Shown piece by piece: positions 6,794 to 13,252 of a stretch of 13,252 bases of DNA. The notes under the pieces were generated by a model. It did no database searches, was not told the origin of the DNA, and worked only from the letters and a program-made list of their open reading frames with translations. Position 1 is the stretch's first letter. Each line of letters begins with the position of its first letter. The position numbers were made by a program, and so were the translations under genes. The DNA comes from Rhodoferax sp. (GTDB lineage: Bacteria > Pseudomonadota > Gammaproteobacteria > Burkholderiales > Burkholderiaceae_C). The DNA is taken from positions 1-13,252 of the forward strand of contig JAURGS010000049.1 in assembly GCA_030833685.1 (NCBI GenBank), read 5' to 3'.

Positions 6794-7339
6794 ATGACCC
6801 AGCTCTTGACGCGTGCCTTCACGCTTGGTTTGTTGATGCTCGTTTTTGGCAGCATCGCTGGCTGTGGCTCGTTCAACCAGGCCAGCAACCGTGTGGCCAG
6901 CGTGGTGAGACCTTACAAAATCGACATCGTCCAGGGCAATATGGTCTCTCGCGAGCAGCGAGAAGCGCTCAAAGTTGGCATGAGCCGGCTCGAGGTGCGT
7001 GATATTTTGGGCACCCCCTTGCTGGCCAGTCTGTTTCACGCAGATCGGTGGGACTACGTCTTCACGCTGCGCCGTCAGGGCATGGAGCCGCAGGCACGCC
7101 GCTTGACGGTGTTTTTCAAGGATGATCAGCTTGCCCGGGTGGAAGCAGACGCTTTGCCCAGCGAAGCCGAATTCGTGGCTTCAATGGCAGCACCCCGCAC
7201 CGATTTGAAGGTGCCGGTTCTGCAGATGAGCGAAGAGCAGCTCAAGGCAACTGTGGCTGCGCCAGGCAAGCCCGCGGCAGCGCCCGCCTTGCCGCCCTTA
7301 CCGGCGAGCTATCCCCCGCTTGAGCCGCCAACGCGCTGA
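6794..7339 (+). CDS. bamE: Outer-membrane assembly lipoprotein BamE (OmlA/SmpA)
   Basis: 181 residues. BamE is a small outer-membrane lipoprotein of the BAM complex that inserts beta-barrel proteins. The N-terminus is a lipoprotein signal (residues 1-23, hydrophobic LGLLMLVFGSIAGC) with lipobox IAGC and the acylated Cys24. The BamE core runs from about 38 to 118, with the family patterns YKIDIVQGNMVS, LKVGMSRLEVRDILGTPLL and the aromatic HADRWDYVFTL. It is longer than E. coli BamE (113) because of a tail from about 120, whose last 25 residues are mostly Pro and Ala. There is no ribosome binding site before the ATG at 6794. It diverges from fur, and dapB follows after 8 bases, so bamE and dapB are probably one transcript. 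Confidence 0.94.
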   Translation: MTQLLTRAFTLGLLMLVFGSIAGCGSFNQASNRVASVVRPYKIDIVQGNMVSREQREALKVGMSRLEVRDILGTPLLASLFHADRWDYVFTLRRQGMEPQARRLTVFFKDDQLARVEADALPSEAEFVASMAAPRTDLKVPVLQMSEEQLKATVAAPGKPAAAPALPPLPASYPPLEPPTR

Positions 7340-7347
7340 CCGAACCC

Positions 7348-8163
7348 ATGAGCAGCACCCATACTCATGCGATTTGTGTCGCCGGTGCCACTGGCCGAAT
7401 GGGTCGTATGCTGATCGAGGCGGTGAGTGCTGCGCCAGATTGCGCCTTGAGCGGCGCCATGGACATTGCCCAGTGCCCGTTGCTCGGACAAGACCCGGCT
7501 GCATTTTTGGGTTTGCAAAGCGGGATCGCCATCACCGCAGACTTGCAGACGGGCTTGCAAGGCGCGCACTGTCTGATTGATTTCACCCGCCCCGAGGGCA
7601 CGATGGCCCACTTGCGCGCGTGTCGTGAGCTGGGTGTGCGCGCGGTGGTCGGCACGACTGGTTTTTCGCCTGAGCAAAAACAGGAAATCACCCAAATAGC
7701 CCAGGACGTCGCCATTGTGATGGCGCCCAATATGAGCGTTGGTGTCAACGTGACCTTGAAATTGCTCGAGATGGCTGCCAAATCGCTGGCAACGGGCTAT
7801 GACATCGAAATCATTGAGGCGCATCACCGCCACAAGGTGGACGCGCCCTCTGGAACTGCGTTGAAGATGGGTGAGGTGATTGCCCAGGCACTCGGACGGG
7901 ATCTGGCGCAATGCGCGGTCTACGCGCGCGAGGGTGTGACTGGCGAGCGCGATCCGTCGACGATTGGCTTTGCCACGATTCGCGGTGGTGACATTGTGGG
8001 CGACCACACGGTTTTGTTTGCAGGCACGGGTGAGCGTATTGAGATCAGCCATAAATCCGCCAGTCGGGTCAGCTATGCGCAGGGGAGCTTGCGGGCAGTG
8101 CGCTTTTTGGCTGACAAGTCCAGTGGTCTGTACGACATGAGCGACGTGCTCGGCTTGCATTAA
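7348..8163 (+). CDS. dapB: 4-hydroxy-tetrahydrodipicolinate reductase
   Basis: 271 residues, the normal length for DapB (E. coli 273). It reduces the product of DapA with NAD(P)H on the diaminopimelate route to lysine and peptidoglycan. The N-terminal Rossmann loop is VAGATGRMGR (G13-A-T-G16, G19). The catalytic segment is EAHHRHKVDAPSGTALKMGE, with His159-His160 and Lys163 as the proton donor group and Gly169-Thr170 binding substrate. FTRPEGT and GTTGF in the first half are also family segments. The start ATG at 7348 is 8 bases after the bamE stop and has no visible Shine-Dalgarno sequence. The reading frame stays open after the TAA at 8161 as far as a TGA at 8323, which I take to be chance. 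Confidence 0.97.
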   Translation: MSSTHTHAICVAGATGRMGRMLIEAVSAAPDCALSGAMDIAQCPLLGQDPAAFLGLQSGIAITADLQTGLQGAHCLIDFTRPEGTMAHLRACRELGVRAVVGTTGFSPEQKQEITQIAQDVAIVMAPNMSVGVNVTLKLLEMAAKSLATGYDIEIIEAHHRHKVDAPSGTALKMGEVIAQALGRDLAQCAVYAREGVTGERDPSTIGFATIRGGDIVGDHTVLFAGTGERIEISHKSASRVSYAQGSLRAVRFLADKSSGLYDMSDVLGLH

Positions 8164-8222
8164 GGCAGCCCCGACGCGTTGCCCAAGCCCGTTCGTGCGG
8201 CTGTTGCAAAGGCCGACAACCC

Positions 8223-8228
8223 TAAAAT
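8223..8228 (+). promoter_or_regulatory. Candidate -10 box in the dapB-leuS gap
   Basis: TAAAAT (5 of 6 matches to TATAAT) lies 104 bases before leuS. TTGCAA at 8204-8209 would be a fair -35, but the spacing is only 13 bases. If real, leuS has a leader of about 95 bases. Found by eye only. Confidence 0.35.
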
Positions 8229-8282
8229 CGTGCTTTCCGGCGCGTCCTGGCAGCTCCACACCGTTATTGGGTGGCGCCGCTG

Positions 8283-8294
8283 TCTTTTAAAAGA
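8283..8294. repeat. 12-bp perfect palindrome in the leuS leader
   Basis: TCTTTTAAAAGA is its own reverse complement and is 38 bases before the leuS start. It is A/T-rich in an otherwise G/C-rich leader. It could be an operator half-site pair or chance; I recognise no regulator for it. Confidence 0.4.
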
Positions 8295-8331
8295 AGCCGA
8301 CAACGTGACCGCAGGCTTGTTCTGACTCACC

Positions 8332-11028
8332 ATGCAAGAAAAATATAACCATCTCGATGTTGAAGCCGCTGCGCAACAGCACTGGCAATCGATCAACGCT
8401 TACCGGGTTGAAGAGCACGCAAAAGACGCATCGGGTAAGCCCAAGCCCAAGTTTTATGCCTGCTCCATGCTGCCCTATCCGAGTGGCAAGTTGCACATGG
8501 GGCATGTGCGCAACTACACCATCAACGACATGCTGACGCGCTATTTGCGCATGAACGGCCACAACGTTCTTATGCCCATGGGTTGGGATGCCTTTGGGTT
8601 GCCGGCTGAAAACGCGGCACTCAAAAATGGTGTTCCGCCAGCGCAGTGGACTTTCGACAACATCGCTTACATGAAAAACCAGATGCAGTCGATGGGCCTG
8701 GCGATTGACTGGAGTCGCGAGGTCGCCACCTGCACGCCCGAGTACTACAAATGGAATCAGTGGCTTTTTTTGAAAATGCTCGAAAAAGGCGTGGCCTACC
8801 GCAAGACCCAGGTGGTGAACTGGGACCCGGTCGATCAAACGGTATTGGCCAATGAACAGGTGATCGACGGCAAGGGCTGGCGCACAGGTGCGGTGGTCGA
8901 AAAGCGCGAGATTCCTGGGTACTACCTGAAGATCACGGATTACGCTGATGAATTACTGAACAACGTCACTGGCCAGAACATGCCGGGCTGGCCAGAGCGT
9001 GTGAAGCTGATGCAGGAAAACTGGATTGGCAAGAGCGAGGGAGTGCGATTTGCCTTCCCCCACGACATCCAGGCCGACGACGGACAACGGATTGGTGATG
9101 GTCGCCTGTACGTGTTCACGACCCGCGCCGACACCATCATGGGTGTCACTTTCTGCGCGGTGGCAGCCGAGCATCCCCTGGCGCTGCATGCTGCCAGCAA
9201 GAATCCAAAGATTGCAGCCTTTGTGCAAGAGTGCCAAAAGGGCGGTACGACCGAGGCGGAAATGGCCTTGAAGGAAAAGTTGGGTATGCCAACCGGCCTG
9301 CACGTCAGGCATCCGATTACCGGGCAGAACATTGAGGTTTGGGTGGGCAATTACGTGCTCCTGAGCTACGGCGACGGCGCTGTGATGGGGGTGCCTGCGC
9401 ACGATGAGCGCGACTTTGCGTTTGCACTGAAATACGATCTGCCGATTCGTCAGGTGGTGGCCGTTGGTGAGGCGGTGTTTGATGCTCGCGCTTGGCAGGA
9501 TTGGTACGCTGAAAAAGGCAATGGCCGAGCCGTTAACTCTGGCGCCTATGACGGTCTGTCGTTTCGCGACTGCGTGGATGCAGTTGTCGCTGACCTGCAG
9601 GCCAAGGGGCTGGGCGAGAAAAAAGTCACTTGGCGCCTGCGCGACTGGGGCGTCAGCCGTCAGCGCTATTGGGGAACGCCCATCCCGATCATTCATTGTG
9701 AGGATCACGGGGCAGTTCCAGTCCCTGAAAAAGACCTTCCGGTGGTCTTGCCCTTGGACTGCATCCCTGACGGGTCGGGCAATCCCTTGCACCATCACCA
9801 AGGCTTTCATGCCGGTGTGACATGTCCGGTTTGTGGCAAGACGGCGCGCCGCGAAACCGACACCATGGACACGTTTGTCGATAGTTCCTGGTATTTCATG
9901 CGTTATTGCGACCCGAGCAATGAGGCAAACATGGTTGCACAAGGTGCGCATTACTGGATGCCCATGGACCAGTACATCGGGGGCATTGAACATGCCATTC
10001 TTCACTTGCTCTACGCGCGCTTTTGGACCAAGGTGATGCGCGACCTGGGCTTGGTCAACGTCGATGAGCCGTTTACGCGATTGCTGACCCAGGGTATGGT
10101 CTTGAACCATATTTATTCCCGACGTGGCAGTGGCGGCGGCAAAGACTATTTCTGGCCCCAAGATGTGGAGCATGTTCACGACGAGGCCGGCAAGATCGTG
10201 GGGGCCAAGCTGATCAAGCCGGTGGGTGCCTTGCCTGTTGGAGCCGCCGTCGATTACGAGGGCGTGGGCACGATGTCCAAGTCCAAAAACAATGGCGTTG
10301 ACCCGCAGGACTTGATTGAGAAATACGGTGCGGATACGGCCCGCCTGTACACCATGTTTACTGCGCCGCCTGAGGCCACCCTGGAGTGGAACGATGCGGC
10401 GGTAGAGGGCAGTTATCGCTTTTTGAGGCGCGTCTGGGGCTTTGCGCAGCGCCTGGGCACCCAGGCCTGCGTCGCTGATCACGCCAGCACGCTGCGAGAC
10501 CAGCTTGTCCGTGCAGAGCTTGCCGACGGCGTGAAGGCCTTGCGCCGGGAGATGCACACGATTCTCAAACAGGTGGACTATGACTACCAGCGCATGCAGT
10601 ACAACACAGTGGTCTCTGGTGCGATGAAGATGCTCAATGCCCTGGAGGACTTCAGAGTCGCTGGGGCGCAGGGTGCTGCCGCGGTGCTGCTTGAGGGTTT
10701 GTCGGTGTTGTTGCGTTGTATTTACCCGGCCACGCCCCATATCGCCCATGGCTTGTGGGCGCAACTGGGTTTTGATCAGGTGTGGGGCGATTTGCTCGAC
10801 GCACCCTGGCCGCAAGTGGATCCCAAGGCTCTGCAGCAAGACCAGGTGGAATTGATGCTCCAGGTCAATGGCAAGTTGCGCGGATCGATCCAGGTACCCG
10901 CACAGGCCGATCGTGCGGCGATCGAGCAGGCTGCCGTTTTGCACGAGATGGTTCAAAAGATGGGCCAGGGCGCCACACCCAAGAAAGTGATCGTTGTGCC
11001 AGGGCGTCTGGTCAACGTTGTGATTTGA
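8332..11028 (+). CDS. leuS: Leucyl-tRNA synthetase
   Basis: 898 residues, somewhat longer than E. coli LeuS (860). This class I synthetase charges tRNA-Leu and edits mischarged products in the cytoplasm. The ATP-binding HIGH-type motif is HMGH at 55-58 within SGKLHMGHVRNYTIND, and the KMSKS-type loop is TMSKS at 647-651. The editing domain shows TTRADTIMGVTF from 263 and MGVPAHDERDFAFA at about 352-365, with the conserved aspartate. A zinc-knuckle-like insert has Cys456-x2-His459 and Cys498-x2-Cys501, as in other bacterial LeuRS that keep it (E. coli lacks these cysteines). The DTMDTFVDSSWYFMRY core and the C-terminal tRNA-binding domain ending in VVPGRLVNVVI are intact. No ribosome binding site is visible. 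lptE follows after 41 bases. Confidence 0.98.
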   Translation: MQEKYNHLDVEAAAQQHWQSINAYRVEEHAKDASGKPKPKFYACSMLPYPSGKLHMGHVRNYTINDMLTRYLRMNGHNVLMPMGWDAFGLPAENAALKNGVPPAQWTFDNIAYMKNQMQSMGLAIDWSREVATCTPEYYKWNQWLFLKMLEKGVAYRKTQVVNWDPVDQTVLANEQVIDGKGWRTGAVVEKREIPGYYLKITDYADELLNNVTGQNMPGWPERVKLMQENWIGKSEGVRFAFPHDIQADDGQRIGDGRLYVFTTRADTIMGVTFCAVAAEHPLALHAASKNPKIAAFVQECQKGGTTEAEMALKEKLGMPTGLHVRHPITGQNIEVWVGNYVLLSYGDGAVMGVPAHDERDFAFALKYDLPIRQVVAVGEAVFDARAWQDWYAEKGNGRAVNSGAYDGLSFRDCVDAVVADLQAKGLGEKKVTWRLRDWGVSRQRYWGTPIPIIHCEDHGAVPVPEKDLPVVLPLDCIPDGSGNPLHHHQGFHAGVTCPVCGKTARRETDTMDTFVDSSWYFMRYCDPSNEANMVAQGAHYWMPMDQYIGGIEHAILHLLYARFWTKVMRDLGLVNVDEPFTRLLTQGMVLNHIYSRRGSGGGKDYFWPQDVEHVHDEAGKIVGAKLIKPVGALPVGAAVDYEGVGTMSKSKNNGVDPQDLIEKYGADTARLYTMFTAPPEATLEWNDAAVEGSYRFLRRVWGFAQRLGTQACVADHASTLRDQLVRAELADGVKALRREMHTILKQVDYDYQRMQYNTVVSGAMKMLNALEDFRVAGAQGAAAVLLEGLSVLLRCIYPATPHIAHGLWAQLGFDQVWGDLLDAPWPQVDPKALQQDQVELMLQVNGKLRGSIQVPAQADRAAIEQAAVLHEMVQKMGQGATPKKVIVVPGRLVNVVI

Positions 11029-11069
11029 CGGTGCAGACGATAAAAAAATACGCTCACAATTCGCTCACG

Positions 11070-11609
11070 ATGGACAACCATTTACGCTCCAGCGCAAAGT
11101 CACCTGTTGCCAGCCGGTGGATCCGCTTTGTGTTGGGCCTTGTGATGCTCGGCTTGCTCGGTGCCTGTGGCTTTAGGCTCAAGGGTGACAGTCGTCTGGC
11201 ATTTGACAGTGTTGCCATTCAACCTGAGCCGGGTAGCGAATTTGTTGTGGCCTTGCGCCAGGCCTTGGAGAGGTCGGTTTCAGTGCTTTCAGGGCCGCAG
11301 GCTTCAACCCAGGCGCAATTGATCCTGGATATTTTGGAAGAACAACGTAGCAGTACGCCGGTGGGTAAGACCTCCAGCGGACAGATTCGCGAGATTCAGC
11401 TGCTGATGCGAGTTCGATTTCGGGTTGTGACACCTACGGGGCGTGAGTTGATCGCCCCTACTGAACTTGTCAGGGAGCAGGAGCTCAGCTACAACGAGAC
11501 GCAAGCTTTGTCCAAGAGCAACGAGCAGGCGGCATTATTTCGCCAGATTCAAGATGACATGGTTCGGCAAATTCTCAGGCGCCTGAGCGTGCTGCAAAAG
11601 CCCACCTAA
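11070..11609 (+). CDS. lptE: LPS-assembly lipoprotein LptE
   Basis: 179 residues from the ATG at 11070, in the normal LptE (RlpB) range. LptE is an outer-membrane lipoprotein that plugs and stabilises LptD, the channel delivering lipopolysaccharide to the cell surface. A positively charged N-terminus (to Arg19) precedes the hydrophobic helix FVLGLVMLGLLGAC, with lipobox LGAC and Cys33 as the acylation site. The mature part begins GFRLKGDSRLAFDSVAI, typical of LptE, and ends in an amphipathic helix (AALFRQIQDDMVRQILRRL). The frame is open upstream inside leuS, but those codons only shadow leuS. Its place between leuS and holA is the same as in E. coli, which strongly supports the name. There is no Shine-Dalgarno sequence. 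Confidence 0.93.
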   Translation: MDNHLRSSAKSPVASRWIRFVLGLVMLGLLGACGFRLKGDSRLAFDSVAIQPEPGSEFVVALRQALERSVSVLSGPQASTQAQLILDILEEQRSSTPVGKTSSGQIREIQLLMRVRFRVVTPTGRELIAPTELVREQELSYNETQALSKSNEQAALFRQIQDDMVRQILRRLSVLQKPT

Positions 11610-11665
11610 TGCGTCGGGCCATGGCGAAAATGCGTTGTGTCGTGGTTTGACGCCGTCGCGCTGAC

Positions 11666-12763
11666 ATGCAACTCAATTTGACACAACTGAAGGCTCATCT
11701 GGGCAAAGGCTTGCAGCGGCTGTACACCTTGCACGGAGACGAGCCGCTCTTGGTGCAGGAAAGCGCAGATCTCCTTCGTGCAACGGCGCGCCAGCAGGGT
11801 TTTGCAGAGCGCCAGGTTTTCACGGTATCTGGAGCGCATTTCGATTGGAGCGCTGTGCTGGCTGCATGTGGCTCTATGAGTCTGTTTGCAGACAAGCAGT
11901 TGATCGAGTTGCGCTTGCCCACAGGCAAGCCCGGCAAGGATGGCGCGCAGGTTTTACAAAATCTGGCGCAGATTGCGCAAGCCGACGAGAGCATCCTGCT
12001 GTTGGTGATTTTGCCCAAGCTGGATCGCGCGACGCTGTCGTCCGCATGGTTTGGCGCGCTTGATTCTGGCGTGACGATTGCGGTCGGTGGCGTAGAGCGT
12101 GCCGCACTGCCTCAATGGATTGCGCAGCGGCTCGCCGTGCAGGGGCAGCGTGTGGAGCCGGGGCAGGAGGGCCAGCGCTGTTTGCAGTTTTTTGCAGACC
12201 GGGTGGAAGGCAATCTGCTGGCCGCACACCAAGAAATTCAAAAGCTGGCTCTCCTTTATGAGCCTGGTGAGCTGAGCTTCGATCAGGTTGAGCGTGCTGT
12301 GCTGAACGTCGCGCGTTATGACGTCTTCAAGTTGTCTGAGGCGGTTTTGGCTGGGCAAATCGCGCGGGTACAGCGTATGCTTGCCGGACTTCAAGCCGAG
12401 GGCGAGGCCGAAGTCCTGGTTCATTACACCTTGAGCGAGGATATCCGTGCGCTCAAACGCGTCAAGGACGCGGTGGAGCAGGGCAAACCCATGCCCATGG
12501 CCTTACGCGAGCAGCGTGTTTGGGGGGGCCGTGAACGCTTGTTTGAGCGTGTGCTGCCGCGAATGACCCCCCGTCATTTGCGAGAACTGTTGGCGGCAGC
12601 CCATGTGGTCGATGGTGTTATCAAGGGGCTTCGAGCCGAGGGTTGGCCTGGCCAGCCTTGGCAGGCATTGCATCAGCTGGCGATGCTGATCGCGCAGGCA
12701 TGCCAGGGGCCGCAGGCGCCAAGGCAGCGTCGCAGCGTGGCCAGTTCTGCTGCGGCTTTGTGA
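11666..12763 (+). CDS. holA: DNA polymerase III delta subunit HolA
   Basis: 365 residues (E. coli HolA 343). Delta is the clamp-loader subunit that opens the beta sliding clamp during replication. As in the family, the AAA+ like N-terminal domain has no Walker A; instead there is LYTLHGDEPLLVQESADLLR (20-39). The segment MSLFADKQLIELRLP (71-85) corresponds to the beta-clamp-binding helix region, whose Leu-Phe is the key contact. The middle part holds GNLLAAHQEIQKLALLYEPGELS and the C-terminal collar domain follows. The start at 11666 is 56 bases after lptE with no ribosome binding site; a poor -10-like GAAAAT lies at 11626-11631. The tail after about residue 350 is Arg/Ser/Ala-rich. A run of seven G within the gene does not break the frame. 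Confidence 0.95.
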   Translation: MQLNLTQLKAHLGKGLQRLYTLHGDEPLLVQESADLLRATARQQGFAERQVFTVSGAHFDWSAVLAACGSMSLFADKQLIELRLPTGKPGKDGAQVLQNLAQIAQADESILLLVILPKLDRATLSSAWFGALDSGVTIAVGGVERAALPQWIAQRLAVQGQRVEPGQEGQRCLQFFADRVEGNLLAAHQEIQKLALLYEPGELSFDQVERAVLNVARYDVFKLSEAVLAGQIARVQRMLAGLQAEGEAEVLVHYTLSEDIRALKRVKDAVEQGKPMPMALREQRVWGGRERLFERVLPRMTPRHLRELLAAAHVVDGVIKGLRAEGWPGQPWQALHQLAMLIAQACQGPQAPRQRRSVASSAAAL

Positions 12764-12826
12764 AAACAGCCCCTTGCATCGGATCCCCAAACAGGCCTAG
12801 CCCACTGGCTGGTATCTGAGCGGGCG

Positions 12827-12835
12827 TGCGAAAAT
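12827..12835 (+). promoter_or_regulatory. Candidate extended -10 promoter of proA
   Basis: TGCGAAAAT has the extended TGn element and a hexamer matching TATAAT at 4 of 6 positions. The predicted start, about 7 bases downstream, falls on or next to the GTG at 12842, so the message would be almost leaderless. No -35 is evident. The 78-base holA-proA gap holds nothing else I can call. Confidence 0.3.
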
Positions 12836-12841
12836 TCAGTT

Positions 12842-13252
12842 GTGGAACATCAAGACGTCATCAAGCAGGTCCGTTTGCTCGGCGCTCAGGCGCGGCGGGC
12901 GTCATCTGCCATGGCCAAAGCCAGCGCGGCGGCGCGCAACAGCGCGCTTCGAGAGCTTGCACGTTTGTTGCGCACCGAGACACAAGCGCTGCAAAGCGCA
13001 AACCTGAAGGACGTTGAGCGCGCGCAGGCAGCCGGCTTGGCTGCGCCCATGGTGGACCGCCTGAGGCTCACCCCGAAGGTTTTGGAAACCTGCGCCCAAG
13101 GCTGCGAGCAGCTGGCGGCCATGGCGGATGTGATCGGTGAGATTTCTGGCATGCGCGAGCAGCCCAGCGGCATTCGTGTGGGTCAGATGCGCGTGCCCAT
13201 TGGTGTCTTTGGCATGATCTTTGAGAGCCGGCCGAATGTCACGATTGAGGCC
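12842..13252 (+). CDS. proA: Gamma-glutamyl phosphate reductase (ProA), 5' part
   Basis: The first 137 codons are visible; the gene runs off the window end (full ProA is about 417-430 residues). The enzyme reduces gamma-glutamyl phosphate to glutamate semialdehyde with NADPH, the second step of proline synthesis. Seen are the N-terminal helices LLGAQARRASSAMAKAS and ARNSALRELARLL, then LKDVERAQAAGL, MVDRLRLTPKVLE, and the conserved core IRVGQMRVPIGVFGMIFESR followed by PNVTIEA, matching the family's RVPLGVIGVIYEARPNVT. I chose the GTG at 12842 because it gives the usual ProA N-terminal length; the first in-frame ATG at 12911 would delete the first helix. There is no ribosome binding site. It lies 78 bases after holA on the same strand. 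Confidence 0.94.
   Translation, partial: MEHQDVIKQVRLLGAQARRASSAMAKASAAARNSALRELARLLRTETQALQSANLKDVERAQAAGLAAPMVDRLRLTPKVLETCAQGCEQLAAMADVIGEISGMREQPSGIRVGQMRVPIGVFGMIFESRPNVTIEA

Larger units (their letters stand above)
8212..8304 (+). repeat. 9-bp direct repeat pair flanking the leuS leader
   Basis: GCCGACAAC occurs at 8212-8220, just before the TAAAAT box, and again at 8296-8304, just after the palindrome; the copies start 84 bases apart. The repeat is short, so it may be coincidence. Confidence 0.3.

Noticed and set aside
7309..8259. A 316-codon open frame on the minus strand opposite dapB
   Set aside because: It shadows dapB and the end of bamE. Its composition is typical of antisense frames in G/C-rich DNA and it resembles no protein family I know.
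8953..10956. A 667-codon open frame on the minus strand opposite leuS
   Set aside because: It lies wholly inside leuS, whose protein is full-length and recognisable. The antisense translation is rich in His, Arg and Gln with no recognisable domain, as expected from the codon bias of the opposite strand.
10782..11069. Long in-frame extension of lptE back into leuS
   Set aside because: The extension overlaps leuS in another frame. LptE needs its lipoprotein signal at the N-terminus, which fits the ATG at 11070.
12521..12528. Run of seven G in holA as a possible frameshift site
   Set aside because: The HolA frame reads through it and continues with a normal C-terminal domain, so there is no sign of a broken or programmed frame.
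1..13252. Search for CRISPR arrays, insertion sequences, phage genes, tRNA/rRNA, toxin-antitoxin or defence systems
   Set aside because: No repeat array, transposase-like protein, terminal inverted repeats, RNA gene or unknown accessory protein was seen. Every sizeable gene belongs to a known housekeeping family, so I do not claim an undescribed system here.

Overview
The window reads as an ordinary piece of chromosome from a betaproteobacterium, most likely a Comamonadaceae-type Burkholderiales. The pointers are the gene content (hpf-ptsN-hprK, fur divergent from bamE/omlA, then dapB, leuS, lptE, holA, proA), the protein sequences (bacterial LeuRS with a C/H zinc-knuckle-like insert, short HPF, Fur with a C-terminal CxxxxC), and a moderately high G+C content. 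The family assignment is inference from protein character, not from a search. Coding density is very high, no gap exceeds 250 bases, and I saw no tRNA, rRNA, mobile element, CRISPR array, phage gene or plasmid function.

Layout: (1) 1-3120, plus strand: the 3' part of pntA, then pntB (proton-translocating transhydrogenase) and a nucleosidase gene, mtnN, that may be co-transcribed. (2) 3132-4118, minus strand: corA, convergent with mtnN. (3) 4368-6234, plus strand: hpf, a strong intrinsic terminator, ptsN and hprK, which link ribosome hibernation with the nitrogen-type PTS. (4) 6249-6674, minus strand: fur, convergent with hprK and divergent from bamE. (5) 6794-8163, plus strand: bamE and dapB. 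(6) 8332-12763, plus strand: leuS, lptE, holA. (7) 12842 to the end: the start of proA, cut by the window edge.

Functionally these are housekeeping genes: NADPH and methylthioadenosine recycling, Mg2+ transport, ribosome hibernation and PTS-type regulation, iron regulation, outer-membrane assembly (BamE for proteins, LptE for LPS), lysine/peptidoglycan precursor synthesis, leucyl-tRNA charging, clamp loading and proline synthesis.

I looked for an undescribed system and did not find one. The second-look items are small: a terminator inside the hpf-ptsN cluster, a structured leader before leuS, a possibly leaderless proA, overlapping fur/bamE promoters, near absence of Shine-Dalgarno sequences except before pntB and hpf, and a Pro/Ala-rich tail on BamE. 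All promoter calls are by eye and tentative.
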